NCBI GenBank assembly: GCA_030827165.1
Contig: JAURFB010000003.1
Location: 1-64,000 of the forward strand
DNA: 64,000 nucleotides
Direction: 5' to 3'
Origin: Marivivens sp.
Lineage (GTDB): Bacteria > Pseudomonadota > Alphaproteobacteria > Rhodobacterales > Rhodobacteraceae
In this document: in pieces, positions 41,220-51,186 of the stretch
Layout: every line of letters begins with the position of its first letter
Numbering within the stretch: position 1 is the first letter of the stretch
Made by a program: the position numbers and the translations under genes
The notes under the pieces: model-generated
Told to the model about the DNA's origin: nothing
Databases searched by the model: none
Seen by the model: the letters and a program-made list of their open reading frames with translations, nothing else

Positions 41220-42185
41220 TCAGGCTCTGGTGATCATGCGTGCGGCCTCAAGGTAAAGCGGAATTCCGATCGTGAGGTTGAACGGGAATGTGATGCCAAG
41301 AGAAAGTGTCAGATAGATACCGGGATCGGCATCCGGCACGGCCACCCGCATGGCCGCCGGGACGGCGATATAGGACGCCGAAGCCGCAAGCACGGCGAAG
41401 AGCATCGTGCCGCCGGTCGACAGGCCCAGGGTTGCGCCCACCAGCGCCCCGGCGAGGCCTCCCAGAAGCGGCATGATCACTCCGAAGGCCACAAGTCCCG
41501 GCCCGATCATCGCACGATTGTCGCGCAGGCCGCGACCGGCGATCAACCCCATGTCGAGCAAGAAGAGGCACAAGACTCCCTTGAATGGCGAGACGATGAA
41601 GCTCTCGATTTCGGCAAGCCCGTCCTTGCCGGTCAGGCCACCGATCAGGAAAGACCCGATCAGGAGAACGATCGAGCCGTTCAGCAAGATTTCGCGCCAC
41701 AGCTTGGAATCCATGCGGGCGCTGCCATCGCGGCTGACCAGCCAGAGCGCCGAGAGGATTGCGGGAGCTTCCATCGCGGCGGCGACGGCAACCATGAAGC
41801 CTTCGGACGACATGCCGTTGTCTTGCAGCACCGATGTCGCGGCGACAAAGGTTACGATCGAGATCGAGCCATAATGGCCCGCCACCGCGGCCGCGTTGAC
41901 CCTGTCAAGCCGGGACATCACTTGCAAAAGGCCAAAGGCGAGGAAAGGCAGGGTGGCCGAAAGGGCCACGCCCGCGAGAAGGGCGGACCCCAGGGTTGCG
42001 TTCAGGCCATGATCGGCAACACTGACGCCGCCTTTGAATCCGATCGCGAAGAGCAGGTAGATCGACAAGGCCTTTGCCGCGGCCTCGGGGACATAGAGAT
42101 CGGATCGGACCAGTACGGCGAAAACGCCAAGAACGAAACAGAGGATCAACGGCGAGCTGAGATTGGCAATCGCGAGGTCAAGCAT
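41220..42185 (-). CDS. SbtA-type sodium-dependent anion permease
   Basis: 321 residues, about ten predicted helices, of the Sbt_1 (SbtA) family of sodium-dependent bicarbonate permeases. Recognisable parts are the N-terminal LILCFVLGVFAVLVRSDL, the Gly-rich GHYGSISIVTFVAA in the middle, the pattern ASASYIAVPAAMRVAVP near the C-terminus, and LSLGITFPFNLTIGIPLY. Substrate is bicarbonate in cyanobacteria; in this non-photosynthetic-looking neighbourhood it is unproven. Followed by its PII-like partner and a sulfate-activating enzyme. Confidence 0.85.
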   Translation of the reverse strand: MLDLAIANLSSPLILCFVLGVFAVLVRSDLYVPEAAAKALSIYLLFAIGFKGGVSVADHGLNATLGSALLAGVALSATLPFLAFGLLQVMSRLDRVNAAAVAGHYGSISIVTFVAATSVLQDNGMSSEGFMVAVAAAMEAPAILSALWLVSRDGSARMDSKLWREILLNGSIVLLIGSFLIGGLTGKDGLAEIESFIVSPFKGVLCLFLLDMGLIAGRGLRDNRAMIGPGLVAFGVIMPLLGGLAGALVGATLGLSTGGTMLFAVLAASASYIAVPAAMRVAVPDADPGIYLTLSLGITFPFNLTIGIPLYLEAARMITRA

Positions 42186-42333
42186 CTGAGAGTATTCCGT
42201 CCAATCCCGCGGATGTTCTGCGGCTAGTTATGAGTGTCCGTCGCCCGGTTCAATAGGGCGGGTGGCTTTGAAGTTGTTTTGACCGTGGTGAAAGGCCTGA
42301 TGTCCGTTGGATCGGCGTCTGCGGAAGCGCTGG

Positions 42334-43724
<1,391 letters not shown>

Positions 43725-43893
43725 TCAGAACCCGATATAGCCGCGCCGAGCCGAGGTTTAAAGGCCGATGGCGAAGAACACATAGCAGATATGCAATGTG
43801 TAGCCGAGCGAAACGATATTGCGCTGACTTGAAAGATAATTGCGTATTTGGCGCCTATCGCGTAGTGTTTGCGAAATTTCCTAAGGAGCCAAC

Positions 43894-44394
43894 ATGCCCG
43901 GCAGCAAACTCGACGAAATCGACCGTATGATCCTTGCGGAGCTTCAGGCCGATGGACGCATGACCAATGTCGAGCTTGCCAAGCGGGTGGGGATCTCGGC
44001 GCCACCCTGCCTGCGGCGGGTTCGCACGCTTGAAGAGCAGGGCTATATCCGCGGCTATCATGCCGATGTCGATCCGCGCGAACTGGGTTTTGAAGTCCAG
44101 GTCTTTGCAATGGTCGGGCTGGTCAGTCAGGCCGAAGCCGATCTTTCGGCCTTCGAGGCAAAGTGCAAGAGCTGGTCACTCGTGCGCGAGTGCCACATGC
44201 TCAATGGCGAGGTGGATTTCATCCTCAAATGTGTCTCGCCCGACCTGCGGACCTTTCAGACCTTCCTGACCGAACAGCTTACCGCCGCGCCGAATGTGGC
44301 CAGCGTGAAAACCAGCCTCGTCATCCGCGACGCGAAGGACGAGCCAGGCGTGCCCTTCGACGTTCTGGAAGAGCGGCTCCGCCGCGACGCCTGA
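43894..44394 (+). CDS. Lrp/AsnC-family transcriptional regulator
   Basis: 166 residues with the N-terminal winged-helix (KLDEIDRMILAELQADGRMT, NVELAKRVGISAPPCLRRVR) and a C-terminal RAM/AsnC ligand domain (VFAMVGLVSQAEADLSAFEA). AAGGAGCC lies upstream of the ATG. It is divergent from trxB, a frequent arrangement in alphaproteobacteria, so it may control trxB. Its stop directly abuts the convergent Hint gene stop. Confidence 0.92.
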   Translation: MPGSKLDEIDRMILAELQADGRMTNVELAKRVGISAPPCLRRVRTLEEQGYIRGYHADVDPRELGFEVQVFAMVGLVSQAEADLSAFEAKCKSWSLVRECHMLNGEVDFILKCVSPDLRTFQTFLTEQLTAAPNVASVKTSLVIRDAKDEPGVPFDVLEERLRRDA

Positions 44395-45189
44395 TCAAGC
44401 GGCGTAGAACAGGTCGAGGTCTTGCAGTTTGAGGCGCGGGGCCATTGGCGCGCCGAACTCGGTGAAATCCAGCATATGCGGGAAGAGCGTCATGAACAGG
44501 CGCAGAAGATCGCCCCGCAACGGGAAGCGGTGCGCAAGGCCGGGGTGATAGCTTTCAACCTCGATGCCACCGGTCACAAGCCGCTGATGTTCTTCGAAGG
44601 CAAGGTGGAAAACCTGCACCGAGGTCATCGGCGTGAGTTCGACGATGTTGACGCCGTCGATGAAATCCCGCAGCGGCACCAGCGCGGCGGATTGGCCCGT
44701 CAGGGTCTTGATTCCGGGTGCGCGGTGGATCATCCGGGCCGAAGGGCCAAAGACCGTATCGTTGGCCGGCCGGCCAAGGCCCATCGCCTCCGCGGACATG
44801 CGGGTCAGATGCCGCATCTCCGGGGATTGGCCCTCGGCGCTCGGAACGAGCATCATCGAGCCCTTCCAGGTCAACCTTTCAAATTCGCCTTCAGCCGTCA
44901 GAACCATGTCGCCCGGCAACAGATCCTCGACCGCGACGGGGCCGAGCCGGGTTTGGAAGATGGTTCCGCGGGCGAAGGCCGAAAAGGCTTCTTCGAACTG
45001 GGGAATGGCGGGGGCGATATGGGAATGCTCCACAATATCGCCGTTTGCTGCCAGATGGACGGCCTCATACCTGCGCATAAGAGGCTGAATGCGCTGAGGT
45101 TGCCCACCGGGACGAGCGATCTGGCCCTGACGGACCAGAGAGGAAACGGGAAGATCCAGCCCGGTGCTGGAATCGGGGGTCATTGTCAT
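44395..45189 (-). CDS. Hint-domain protein (second)
   Basis: 264 residues. A leader of about 75 residues is followed by a Hint-type domain: FARGTIFQTRLGPVAVEDLLPGDMVLTAEGEFERLTW, then the conserved MRHLTRMSAEAMGLG and IHRAPGIKTLTGQSAALVPLRDF, and the C-terminal VFHLAFEEHQRLVTGGIEVESYHPGL. It differs from the Hint protein at the left edge, so it is not a simple copy. No signal peptide is obvious. Function unknown. Confidence 0.83.
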   Translation of the reverse strand: MTMTPDSSTGLDLPVSSLVRQGQIARPGGQPQRIQPLMRRYEAVHLAANGDIVEHSHIAPAIPQFEEAFSAFARGTIFQTRLGPVAVEDLLPGDMVLTAEGEFERLTWKGSMMLVPSAEGQSPEMRHLTRMSAEAMGLGRPANDTVFGPSARMIHRAPGIKTLTGQSAALVPLRDFIDGVNIVELTPMTSVQVFHLAFEEHQRLVTGGIEVESYHPGLAHRFPLRGDLLRLFMTLFPHMLDFTEFGAPMAPRLKLQDLDLFYAA

Positions 45190-45398
45190 GCGGGCACCTT
45201 TTGTGCTCGCCTTCAGTCGGCCCCCACCGACAACGTCCGGCTATTGAACGATTGATCCCAAAAACGCCGATTGGGTGCGTTCTGTCAAAGAAACAGTCCG
45301 TTCTCGCGCCGCTCCGGGGATAATGAGGTTTGGAATCCGAAATTGTCCCGCGACAGTGAACGGATTTGTCACAATCCGATTCGCCTGCCCCAAATAAA

Positions 45399-45422
45399 AA
45401 CCGCCCAGGTGGCCGGGCGGTT
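45399..45422 (-). terminator. Intrinsic terminator of the 55-aa gene
   Basis: AACCGCCC / GGGCGGTT, an 8-bp stem; on the minus strand it is followed by TTTTTATTTG. It lies downstream of the small conserved gene. Confidence 0.8.
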
Positions 45423-45457
45423 CAGGTGCCGCCAAATGGCGGTAGGAGAAGTGAAAC

Positions 45458-45625
45458 TCAGGCCGAGGCAGACGAGGACGCGGAAGCTTGGGAGAGATCT
45501 TCGGCGGCTTTGCGGCGGGCGATCATGGCCTGACGGCGGGCGCCACGGGCCCAGGGCATCTGGTGCTGCTCGCATTTTGCGGCTTCCGCGGCGAGTGTTT
45601 TGATCCAGCGCTTTTCCGTCGTCAT
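45458..45625 (-). CDS. Small conserved protein, 55 residues
   Basis: Starts MTTEKRWIKTLAAEAAKCEQ, then WARGARRQAMIARRKAAEDLS and an Ala/Ser tail. The N-terminal part resembles a small conserved Rhodobacterales protein of unknown function, judged by recognition and not by any search. ACAGGATACG precedes the ATG. It has its own terminator. The upstream extension to 45700 has no similarity. Confidence 0.65.
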   Translation of the reverse strand: MTTEKRWIKTLAAEAAKCEQHQMPWARGARRQAMIARRKAAEDLSQASASSSASA

Positions 45626-45862
45626 GATCGTATCCTGTCCCTTGAAGTTTGCCTCAGTGACCTCAATCTCGTCCCGCTTCGCGGCGCTTTCTGGCGGCAA
45701 AAAAGGAATTTCCGTGAAATTTCACCAATCCGACAGATCGGCGCCGATTGTTCGTGAATTGGGGCGTAATCCCCGAATTGCAGGGGGTTTGGCGGGAGTT
45801 GCCTCTTCCCGGCGGCGCCGTCACGCCAATTCACCGGGTCCGGCGCCCCAGTTGCGCCACAA
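45626..45862. other. Intergenic stretch with several imperfect hairpins
   Basis: No gene is visible. A partial inverted repeat GAATTGGGG...CCCCGAATT around 45752-45780, and a GGCGCC-rich segment before the pgeF stop, may form structure. Nothing specific can be assigned. Confidence 0.4.
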
Positions 45863-46618
45863 TCAGAGGCGGATGGCCGAGATCAGGCGGCCGTAGTCGG
45901 CCTCTCTGGCTTTGGTGGCTCTGCGGTAGCTGAAGAAACGGTCGGGATCGGAATAGGTGCAGTTCCGGGTCCATTCGGCGCTTTCGATGCCAGCATCTCG
46001 CAAAAGGTGCAGCCCAAGCGCGGGCAGATCAAACATCATCCGGTCGCCTTCGCCACCAGCGAAGAAGCGGGCGAAGGTTGGGTCTTCCGCGACGAAGGCG
46101 TCAAAGAATTCAGGCCCGACCTCATAGGCGCGCTGGCTGATGGTCGGGCCGATTACCGCGCTGATCCGGCTACGGCTGGCACCGAGCGCCTCCATGGCGT
46201 CGACGGTCTTGCCAAGAACGCCGGAAAGCGCGCCTTTCCAACCAGCGTGGGCCGCACCGATCACGCCCGCTTCGGGATCGGCGAAAAGGACCGGTTGGCA
46301 ATCTGCGGTCAGAACAGTCAGCGCCACACCGGGCAGATTCGTCACCATCGCATCGGCGGAAGGGCGTGGGGCGTCGGGGTCGGTCACGATAACCACATCG
46401 GCGGAATGGATTTGATGCACACCGAGAAGCTGCTCGGGTTCGAGATCGAGCGCACCCGCCACCCGCCCACGGTTGATCGCCACGGCCTCGTGCTGGTCCG
46501 AACTGCCATAGCCGCAGTTGAGCCCCTTGAAGATGCCCGACGAGGCGCCACCCTGACGGCCAAAGAAACCGTGCCGCAGGGGCGCGAGGGCGTCGGAGGT
46601 GATGATGTCGAGCGTCAT
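45863..46618 (-). CDS. pgeF: PgeF/YfiH-type polyphenol oxidase family protein
   Basis: 251 residues of the laccase-domain family, known in other species to act as a purine nucleoside phosphorylase/adenosine deaminase or to edit peptidoglycan precursors. Key parts are NCGYGSSDQHEAVAINRG, the metal-site GVIGAAHAGWKGAL (His) and GPTISQRAYEVGPEFF, with RNCTYSDPDRFFSYRR at the end. Its start overlaps the midA stop by four bases. Confidence 0.9.
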   Translation of the reverse strand: MTLDIITSDALAPLRHGFFGRQGGASSGIFKGLNCGYGSSDQHEAVAINRGRVAGALDLEPEQLLGVHQIHSADVVIVTDPDAPRPSADAMVTNLPGVALTVLTADCQPVLFADPEAGVIGAAHAGWKGALSGVLGKTVDAMEALGASRSRISAVIGPTISQRAYEVGPEFFDAFVAEDPTFARFFAGGEGDRMMFDLPALGLHLLRDAGIESAEWTRNCTYSDPDRFFSYRRATKAREADYGRLISAIRL

Positions 46619-47673
46619 GGGTCACATCCGGGCGGCGGCAGGCGCCCTTCGGGATAGAGCGCCAATACCTTGAAGAGGTCGCCCATTTCGTCGGGATGGG
46701 TCAAGCGGCGATGTGCAAGGACCACGCGTTCAAGCTCGGCCCCGGCAAGTTTCGAGGCCAGTTGCCGGGCGCGCGCCGTGATGCCGAGCCGTTCGAGAAA
46801 GACGCCTTGGGTCGTCAGCTTGCTGAACCTTGCCGGAGCCGCAGACAGCGCCACCGCTTCGAAATCCACATGCGCGGTCAGGTCGACCTCGCCGGGATCA
46901 ACGAACGGGTCGCTCGCGGCATGGGCGCGGATCGCTTGAAACGTATCGCCGAGCGAGCGCCAGTCGCCATAATCGGTGATCAGCGCGGCGCCGCCGTCGG
47001 CGCCGATCCGGCGACCGATGTCCTGCACGAGAGCAGGCAGGGCGGGGCAAAACTCGATCAGATCGCCATCAAGCGTGTCCCGGAGGCGGTGGGCCAGAAA
47101 ACCATAGGTCGTCTGATCGCCTAATCCGGGCAGCAACTGGCCGCTTCGCAGCCCCACGACCCGCTCGCGCCAGCCTTGGCCCTGCCGCACGAACTGGCGG
47201 ATCGGCAGGGCATCGAAGAATTCGTTGGCGACAAGCCAGATCGGGCCGTCCGGCAGGCTGGCGATACCGTCGTGCCATGTCGCCTCCGGCAGCCGCAGCG
47301 CCTGCGCCCGGCGCAGCTCGGGCGATGTCTCGACAAGATGCACCTCGGCCGCGTCGGTGAAGCCCGCGACGCCCTCGGTTGCCCGCAAGATATCCGCCAT
47401 GAGCGTGCCGCGCCCCGGCCCAAGCTCGGCAAGGATGAAGCGCGGCGGCGCACCCTGATCGCGCCACGACTGCGCCAGCGAAAGGCCAATCAGCTCGCCG
47501 AACATCTGGCTGATCTCGGGCGCGGTGATGAAATCGCCCGCCGCGCCGAAAGGATCGCGCGTGGCGTAGTAGCCGTGCTCGGGATGCATCAACGCCTCTG
47601 CCATATAGTCGGCAATCGAGATCGGCCCGGTCGCTGCGATCCGGGCGCGAAGCTGGTCTTCGATGGCGGTCAT
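46615..47673 (-). CDS. MidA/NDUFAF7-like methyltransferase
   Basis: 352 residues of the DUF185 family, whose mitochondrial member NDUFAF7 methylates an arginine of complex I subunit NDUFS2. It begins ISIADYMAEALMHPEHGYYAT, followed by FGAAGDFITAPEISQMFGEL, the SAM-binding ILAELGPGRGTLMADIL and the NEFFDALPIRQF motif. The start overlaps the lgt stop by four bases. A target in the bacterial cell is inferred from the family only. Confidence 0.9.
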   Translation of the reverse strand: MTAIEDQLRARIAATGPISIADYMAEALMHPEHGYYATRDPFGAAGDFITAPEISQMFGELIGLSLAQSWRDQGAPPRFILAELGPGRGTLMADILRATEGVAGFTDAAEVHLVETSPELRRAQALRLPEATWHDGIASLPDGPIWLVANEFFDALPIRQFVRQGQGWRERVVGLRSGQLLPGLGDQTTYGFLAHRLRDTLDGDLIEFCPALPALVQDIGRRIGADGGAALITDYGDWRSLGDTFQAIRAHAASDPFVDPGEVDLTAHVDFEAVALSAAPARFSKLTTQGVFLERLGITARARQLASKLAGAELERVVLAHRRLTHPDEMGDLFKVLALYPEGRLPPPGCDP

Positions 47674-48554
47674 GGCTTGCGCCTTGGCCAAAGGATCACG
47701 GCCAGACCAATGAGGATCATCGGTGCGGACAAAAGCTGGCCCATCGTGAAACCCCAGTCGCCATATTGATAGGCATAGCCGAGGGGATTGCCGAGGTTGA
47801 CAAACTGGGCGTCGGGTTGGCGGAAAAACTCGACGATGTACCGAGAGAGGCCATAGCCTAGAAAGAACATCCCCGTGAGCGTCCACCGGCGGCGGAGCAT
47901 CCCGCGCCTCAAGGCAAGCCATGCGATCAGCGTGCCGAGGACAAGCCCCTCAAGCCCCGCCTCATAAAGCTGGCTCGGGTGGCGGGCGCATTCGGCCACC
48001 ATGATGAGACAGTTCTGGGCCGCTTCGCCGGGGAACACCACGGCCCAAGGCACATCCGTCACCCGTCCCCAAAGCTCGCCATTGATGAAATTGGCGATCC
48101 GGCCGAGGAACAGGCCGATAGGCGCAACGATGGCCAGCGAATCCGCGACCGAGCCGAGCGGCAGCTTGTTGAGGCGGCAATAGAGGAGCGTCGCCGCGAT
48201 CACCCCGGCAAAGCCGCCGTGGAACGACATTCCGCCCTCCCAGACCCGGATGATCGACAAGGGATCGGCGGCGAAGGCGTCGAAGGCATAGAAGAAAACA
48301 TAGCCAAGCCGCCCGCCAAGGATCACCGCGATGATGATCCAGGTCATGAAATTCTCAAGAAGCATCGGCGTCATCGGCGGCGTGAACTGCGGCCAGAGCT
48401 TGGGCCTGCGCATCAGCCAGGCAATGATCTGCCAGCCGGCGACGATCCCGACGATATAGGCCAGCGCATACCAGCGCAGGGCGAAATCATAGCCGCCTAT
48501 CGAGAAGGAAAAGATCTCGGGCGAAATATCGGGAAATGGGATCGAGGCACGCAT
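47670..48554 (-). CDS. lgt: Prolipoprotein diacylglyceryl transferase
   Basis: Attaches diacylglycerol to the lipobox Cys of prelipoproteins in the inner membrane. 294 residues from MRASIPFPDISPEIF; a longer start at 48590 is less likely. Multi-helix protein with the conserved HGGFAGVIAA and the signature GRIANFINGELWGRVTDVPW. The C-terminal helix includes EFFRQPDAQF. First gene of an lgt-midA-pgeF group with overlapping ends. Divergent from ubiK. Confidence 0.95.
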   Translation of the reverse strand: MRASIPFPDISPEIFSFSIGGYDFALRWYALAYIVGIVAGWQIIAWLMRRPKLWPQFTPPMTPMLLENFMTWIIIAVILGGRLGYVFFYAFDAFAADPLSIIRVWEGGMSFHGGFAGVIAATLLYCRLNKLPLGSVADSLAIVAPIGLFLGRIANFINGELWGRVTDVPWAVVFPGEAAQNCLIMVAECARHPSQLYEAGLEGLVLGTLIAWLALRRGMLRRRWTLTGMFFLGYGLSRYIVEFFRQPDAQFVNLGNPLGYAYQYGDWGFTMGQLLSAPMILIGLAVILWPRRKP

Positions 48555-48656
48555 GGGGCTAGTCCTGCGCGCGAGGGCGGTCGCTGTCAACTCCCGCCCT
48601 GTTGCCTTGGCGGCTTCGCGCCTCCATATAGGTCATGACGAACCTCGGAGGCCGCG

Positions 48657-48902
48657 ATGCAGACGCGCAACAAGATCATGGACGACCTGAGCCAATTGAT
48701 GACCAACGCCATGGGCGTGGCACAGGGCGCGCGCGACGAGGCGGGCAATGCCATGAAGTCCTTGCTCGACCGCTGGCTGGCCGAGCGCAATTTCGTGACG
48801 CGCGAGGAATTCGATGCGGTTCGCGCGATGGCTCAGAAGGCCCGCGAGGAAAATGCCGCGCTTCTGGCGCGGATCGAGGCGCTCGAGGCGACGAAGAAAT
48901 AA
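48657..48902 (+). CDS. ubiK: UbiK/BMFP-type accessory factor
   Basis: 81 residues; an N-terminal amphipathic helix (KIMDDLSQLMTNAMGVAQG) and a C-terminal coiled coil (EENAALLARIEALEATKK). Members of this family help ubiquinone-8 assembly or membrane fusion in vitro. CTCGGAGG precedes the ATG. The gene is divergent from lgt; no ubiquinone genes are near. Confidence 0.85.
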   Translation: MQTRNKIMDDLSQLMTNAMGVAQGARDEAGNAMKSLLDRWLAERNFVTREEFDAVRAMAQKAREENAALLARIEALEATKK

Positions 48903-48930
48903 CTTCCGCCGAGCGACAGCGCCTGCCTTG

Positions 48931-49146
48931 TCAGGACGGGCGCTTTCCAGACAGGGCATGGGCAACGATATCGTTGGCGTGGCCGTGGCCCATCCTGTGT
49001 TCGGATTTCAGATGCGCGACAAGCTCCATATGCCGCGCAGGCATTTGGCCCTCGACGATCCCGAGCCAATGGCTGATCGGCTGGCCGTATTTCTTTTCGA
49101 TGGATGGAAAGTAAGACGCTGGTCCCTTGATCTTTTCCGCCGACAC
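48931..49146 (-). CDS. DUF4287 protein
   Basis: 71 residues from a GTG preceded by GGGGGTGG. Pattern: SAEKIKGPASYFPSIEKKYG, HWLGIVEGQMPARHMELVAHL, then KSEHRMGHGHANDIVAHALS, the DUF4287 signature. Function unknown. Convergent with ubiK. The frame extends further upstream without similarity. Confidence 0.8.
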   Translation of the reverse strand: MSAEKIKGPASYFPSIEKKYGQPISHWLGIVEGQMPARHMELVAHLKSEHRMGHGHANDIVAHALSGKRPS

Positions 49147-49459
49147 TTGCCACCCCCAAGCACGGAGGCGGTGAAATTGCCCCTCCGCGAACCGAACCGG
49201 AGTAGACCTCGGATTGCCCGGCGTCGCAAGAGACGCTGGCGGTTTGGGAAAGCCCGCCACAAGAGGCATTATGGCCGAAGAGATTGAAAAAATTCCGAGT
49301 CTCTTTCGACTTATCCCCAAAAAACTGCTTTACAGACTTCCCCCGGCCCCCCACCATATGTCGTAGGGACGCAACAAAAAGACTACCGTCCCTTGAGCAG
49401 GCACCTAGCGCTTGGGGCGCTGCCATTACCCCGGCGCTATAACAAATGAGGCCGAGCAC
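49147..49459. other. Intergenic stretch before ybjN
   Basis: Over 300 nt without a clear gene. Contains a 31-codon plus-strand frame (49271-49366, MAEEIEKIPSLFRLIPKKL) with AAGAGGCATT upstream, of doubtful status. No strong promoter pair is visible for ybjN; a TATAAC at about 49438 has no well-spaced -35. Confidence 0.35.
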
Positions 49460-49963
49460 ATGGCATTGACCGAGCACTTCGTAGACGAAGGCGATATCCA
49501 TCCGATTGACCTCGTGGAGCACATCGCCGAACACCACGCCTGGGAATTCGACAGGATCGCGGACGACCAGATCGCCATGGCGGTCGAGGGTCAGTGGCGC
49601 ACCTATTCAATCACCCTTGCCTGGTCGGCCTATGATTCCACCCTGCGCCTGATCTGCACCTTCGAGATGGAGCCGCCAGAAGAGCGCGACCAGCTTCTTT
49701 ACGAGGCGCTGAACCGCGCCAATGATCACTGCTGGGCCGGCAATTTCACCTGGTGGTCCGAGCAAAAGCTGATGGTCTATCGCTATGGTCTGATTCTTGC
49801 CGGCGAGCAGATCGCCAGCCCCGAACAGATCGACACGATGATCGGTGCGGCGGTGATGAGTTGCGAGCGGTTCTATCCGGCCTTCCAGCTGGTGACATGG
49901 GGTGGGCGCACGCCTGCCGAGGCGATGCAGATTGCCATTTCCGAGGCCTACGGCCGCGCCTGA
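49460..49963 (+). CDS. YbjN domain protein
   Basis: 167 residues with a YbjN fold resembling type III secretion chaperones: HFVDEGDIHPIDLVEHIAEH, then IAMAVEGQWRTYSITLAW, and ANDHCWAGNFTWWSEQKLMVYRYGL-like NDHCWAGNFTWW and RYGLILAGE. The family is linked to motility and stress in enterobacteria, and its role here is unknown. The in-frame start at 49412 is less likely because GAGGCCGAG precedes this ATG. Confidence 0.83.
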   Translation: MALTEHFVDEGDIHPIDLVEHIAEHHAWEFDRIADDQIAMAVEGQWRTYSITLAWSAYDSTLRLICTFEMEPPEERDQLLYEALNRANDHCWAGNFTWWSEQKLMVYRYGLILAGEQIASPEQIDTMIGAAVMSCERFYPAFQLVTWGGRTPAEAMQIAISEAYGRA

Positions 49964-50042
49964 CGCATTTCGCCCGCTCCGGCTTGAACCCCCTCGGGGC
50001 GGGCACTAACCTCGTTGCGAAGCGGCTCGGGGGGATCATCCG

Positions 50043-50852
50043 ATGAAAGATGTTGAAACACGCGGTCTTGTCCTTCTGGGCTGTGGCAAGATGGGGTCTG
50101 CGCTTTTGGCCGGATTGCTGGAGGGTGGCCTTTCGCCCGAAGCTGTTTGGGTGCTTGATCCCAACCCGTCGGATTGGCTTGCACGGACCGGCGTTCATGT
50201 GAACGAGGGCGTTCCGGCCGATCCCGCTGTCGCGCTTGTCGCTGTCAAACCGCAGATGATGGGCGAGGCACTGCCGACTTTGCAGGCGCTGGGCAATGGC
50301 ACGACGCTTTTTGTCTCTATCGCCGCGGGCACCCCGATCGCCGCCTTCGAGGCAGCGCTTGGCGCACAGACGCCCATCGTCCGTTCGATGCCCAACACCC
50401 CTGCCGCTGTGGGCAAGGGGATTACCGCGATCATCGGCAATGGCCACGCGGGCGCGGCGGATATGGACACCGCAACGGAGCTTCTTTCCGCGGTAGGACA
50501 GGTCGTCAGGCTTGAGGATGAGGGACAGATGGACGCCGTTACAGGCCTGTCCGGCTCGGGTCCGGCCTATGTGTTCCTGCTCATCGAGACGATGACGACG
50601 GCCGGGATCGAGCAGGGCCTCGCCCCCGATCTGGCCCTGCAACTCGCGCGGGCGACCGTAGCGGGCGCGGGCGCTCTGGCCGAAGGCTCGACCGAAAGCC
50701 CCGCGCAGCTGCGCATCAATGTCACCTCGCCCAACGGCACCACGCAAGCCGCGCTTGAAGTGCTGATGGATCCCTTGGCCGGCCTGCCGCCGCTTGTCAG
50801 CCGCGCCATTGCGGCCGCCACCCACCGCTCCAAGGAACTTGCCCGTGGCTGA
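50043..50852 (+). CDS. proC: Pyrroline-5-carboxylate reductase
   Basis: Last step of proline synthesis. 269 residues with the dinucleotide motif LVLLGCGKMGSALLAGLL, the conserved VRSMPNTPAAVGKG and GLSGSGPAYVFLLIE. The C-terminal signature is VTSPNGTTQAALEVL. The ATG is directly after GGGGGGATCATCCG. The csaA start lies inside its end (8-nt overlap). Confidence 0.96.
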   Translation: MKDVETRGLVLLGCGKMGSALLAGLLEGGLSPEAVWVLDPNPSDWLARTGVHVNEGVPADPAVALVAVKPQMMGEALPTLQALGNGTTLFVSIAAGTPIAAFEAALGAQTPIVRSMPNTPAAVGKGITAIIGNGHAGAADMDTATELLSAVGQVVRLEDEGQMDAVTGLSGSGPAYVFLLIETMTTAGIEQGLAPDLALQLARATVAGAGALAEGSTESPAQLRINVTSPNGTTQAALEVLMDPLAGLPPLVSRAIAAATHRSKELARG

Positions 50853-51186
50853 TCCCATTACCTTCGACGATTTCCTCGCGGTCGATATCCGCGTGGGCCG
50901 CATCCTGCGCGCCGAGCCGTTCCCCGAGGCCCGCAAGCCAGCGATCAAGATGTGGATCGACTTCGGCCCCGAGATCGGCGAGCGCAAGACCTCGGCGCAG
51001 GTGACGGTCCACTACACGCCCGAAAGCCTCGTCGGCAAAGAGGTGATGGCCGTCGTCAACTTTCCGCCGCGCCAGATCGGCAGGTTTATGTCCGAGGTTC
51101 TGGTCCTCGGGCTTCCAGACGAAAACGGCGCGGTCGTTCTGATCGGCCCCGACCACAAAGTCCCGCTTGGGGGGAGGATGCATTGA
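50845..51186 (+). CDS. csaA: CsaA-type tRNA-binding protein
   Basis: 113 residues of the CsaA family, which resembles the tRNA-binding domain of methionyl-tRNA synthetase and has chaperone-like activity in Bacillus. It starts at GTG (ADPITFDDFLAVDIRVGRIL) with AAGGAAC upstream. Contains KTSAQVTVHY, NFPPRQIGRFMSEVLVLG and the family end IGPDHKVPLGGRMH. The next gene's TTG overlaps its stop. Confidence 0.88.
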   Translation: MADPITFDDFLAVDIRVGRILRAEPFPEARKPAIKMWIDFGPEIGERKTSAQVTVHYTPESLVGKEVMAVVNFPPRQIGRFMSEVLVLGLPDENGAVVLIGPDHKVPLGGRMH

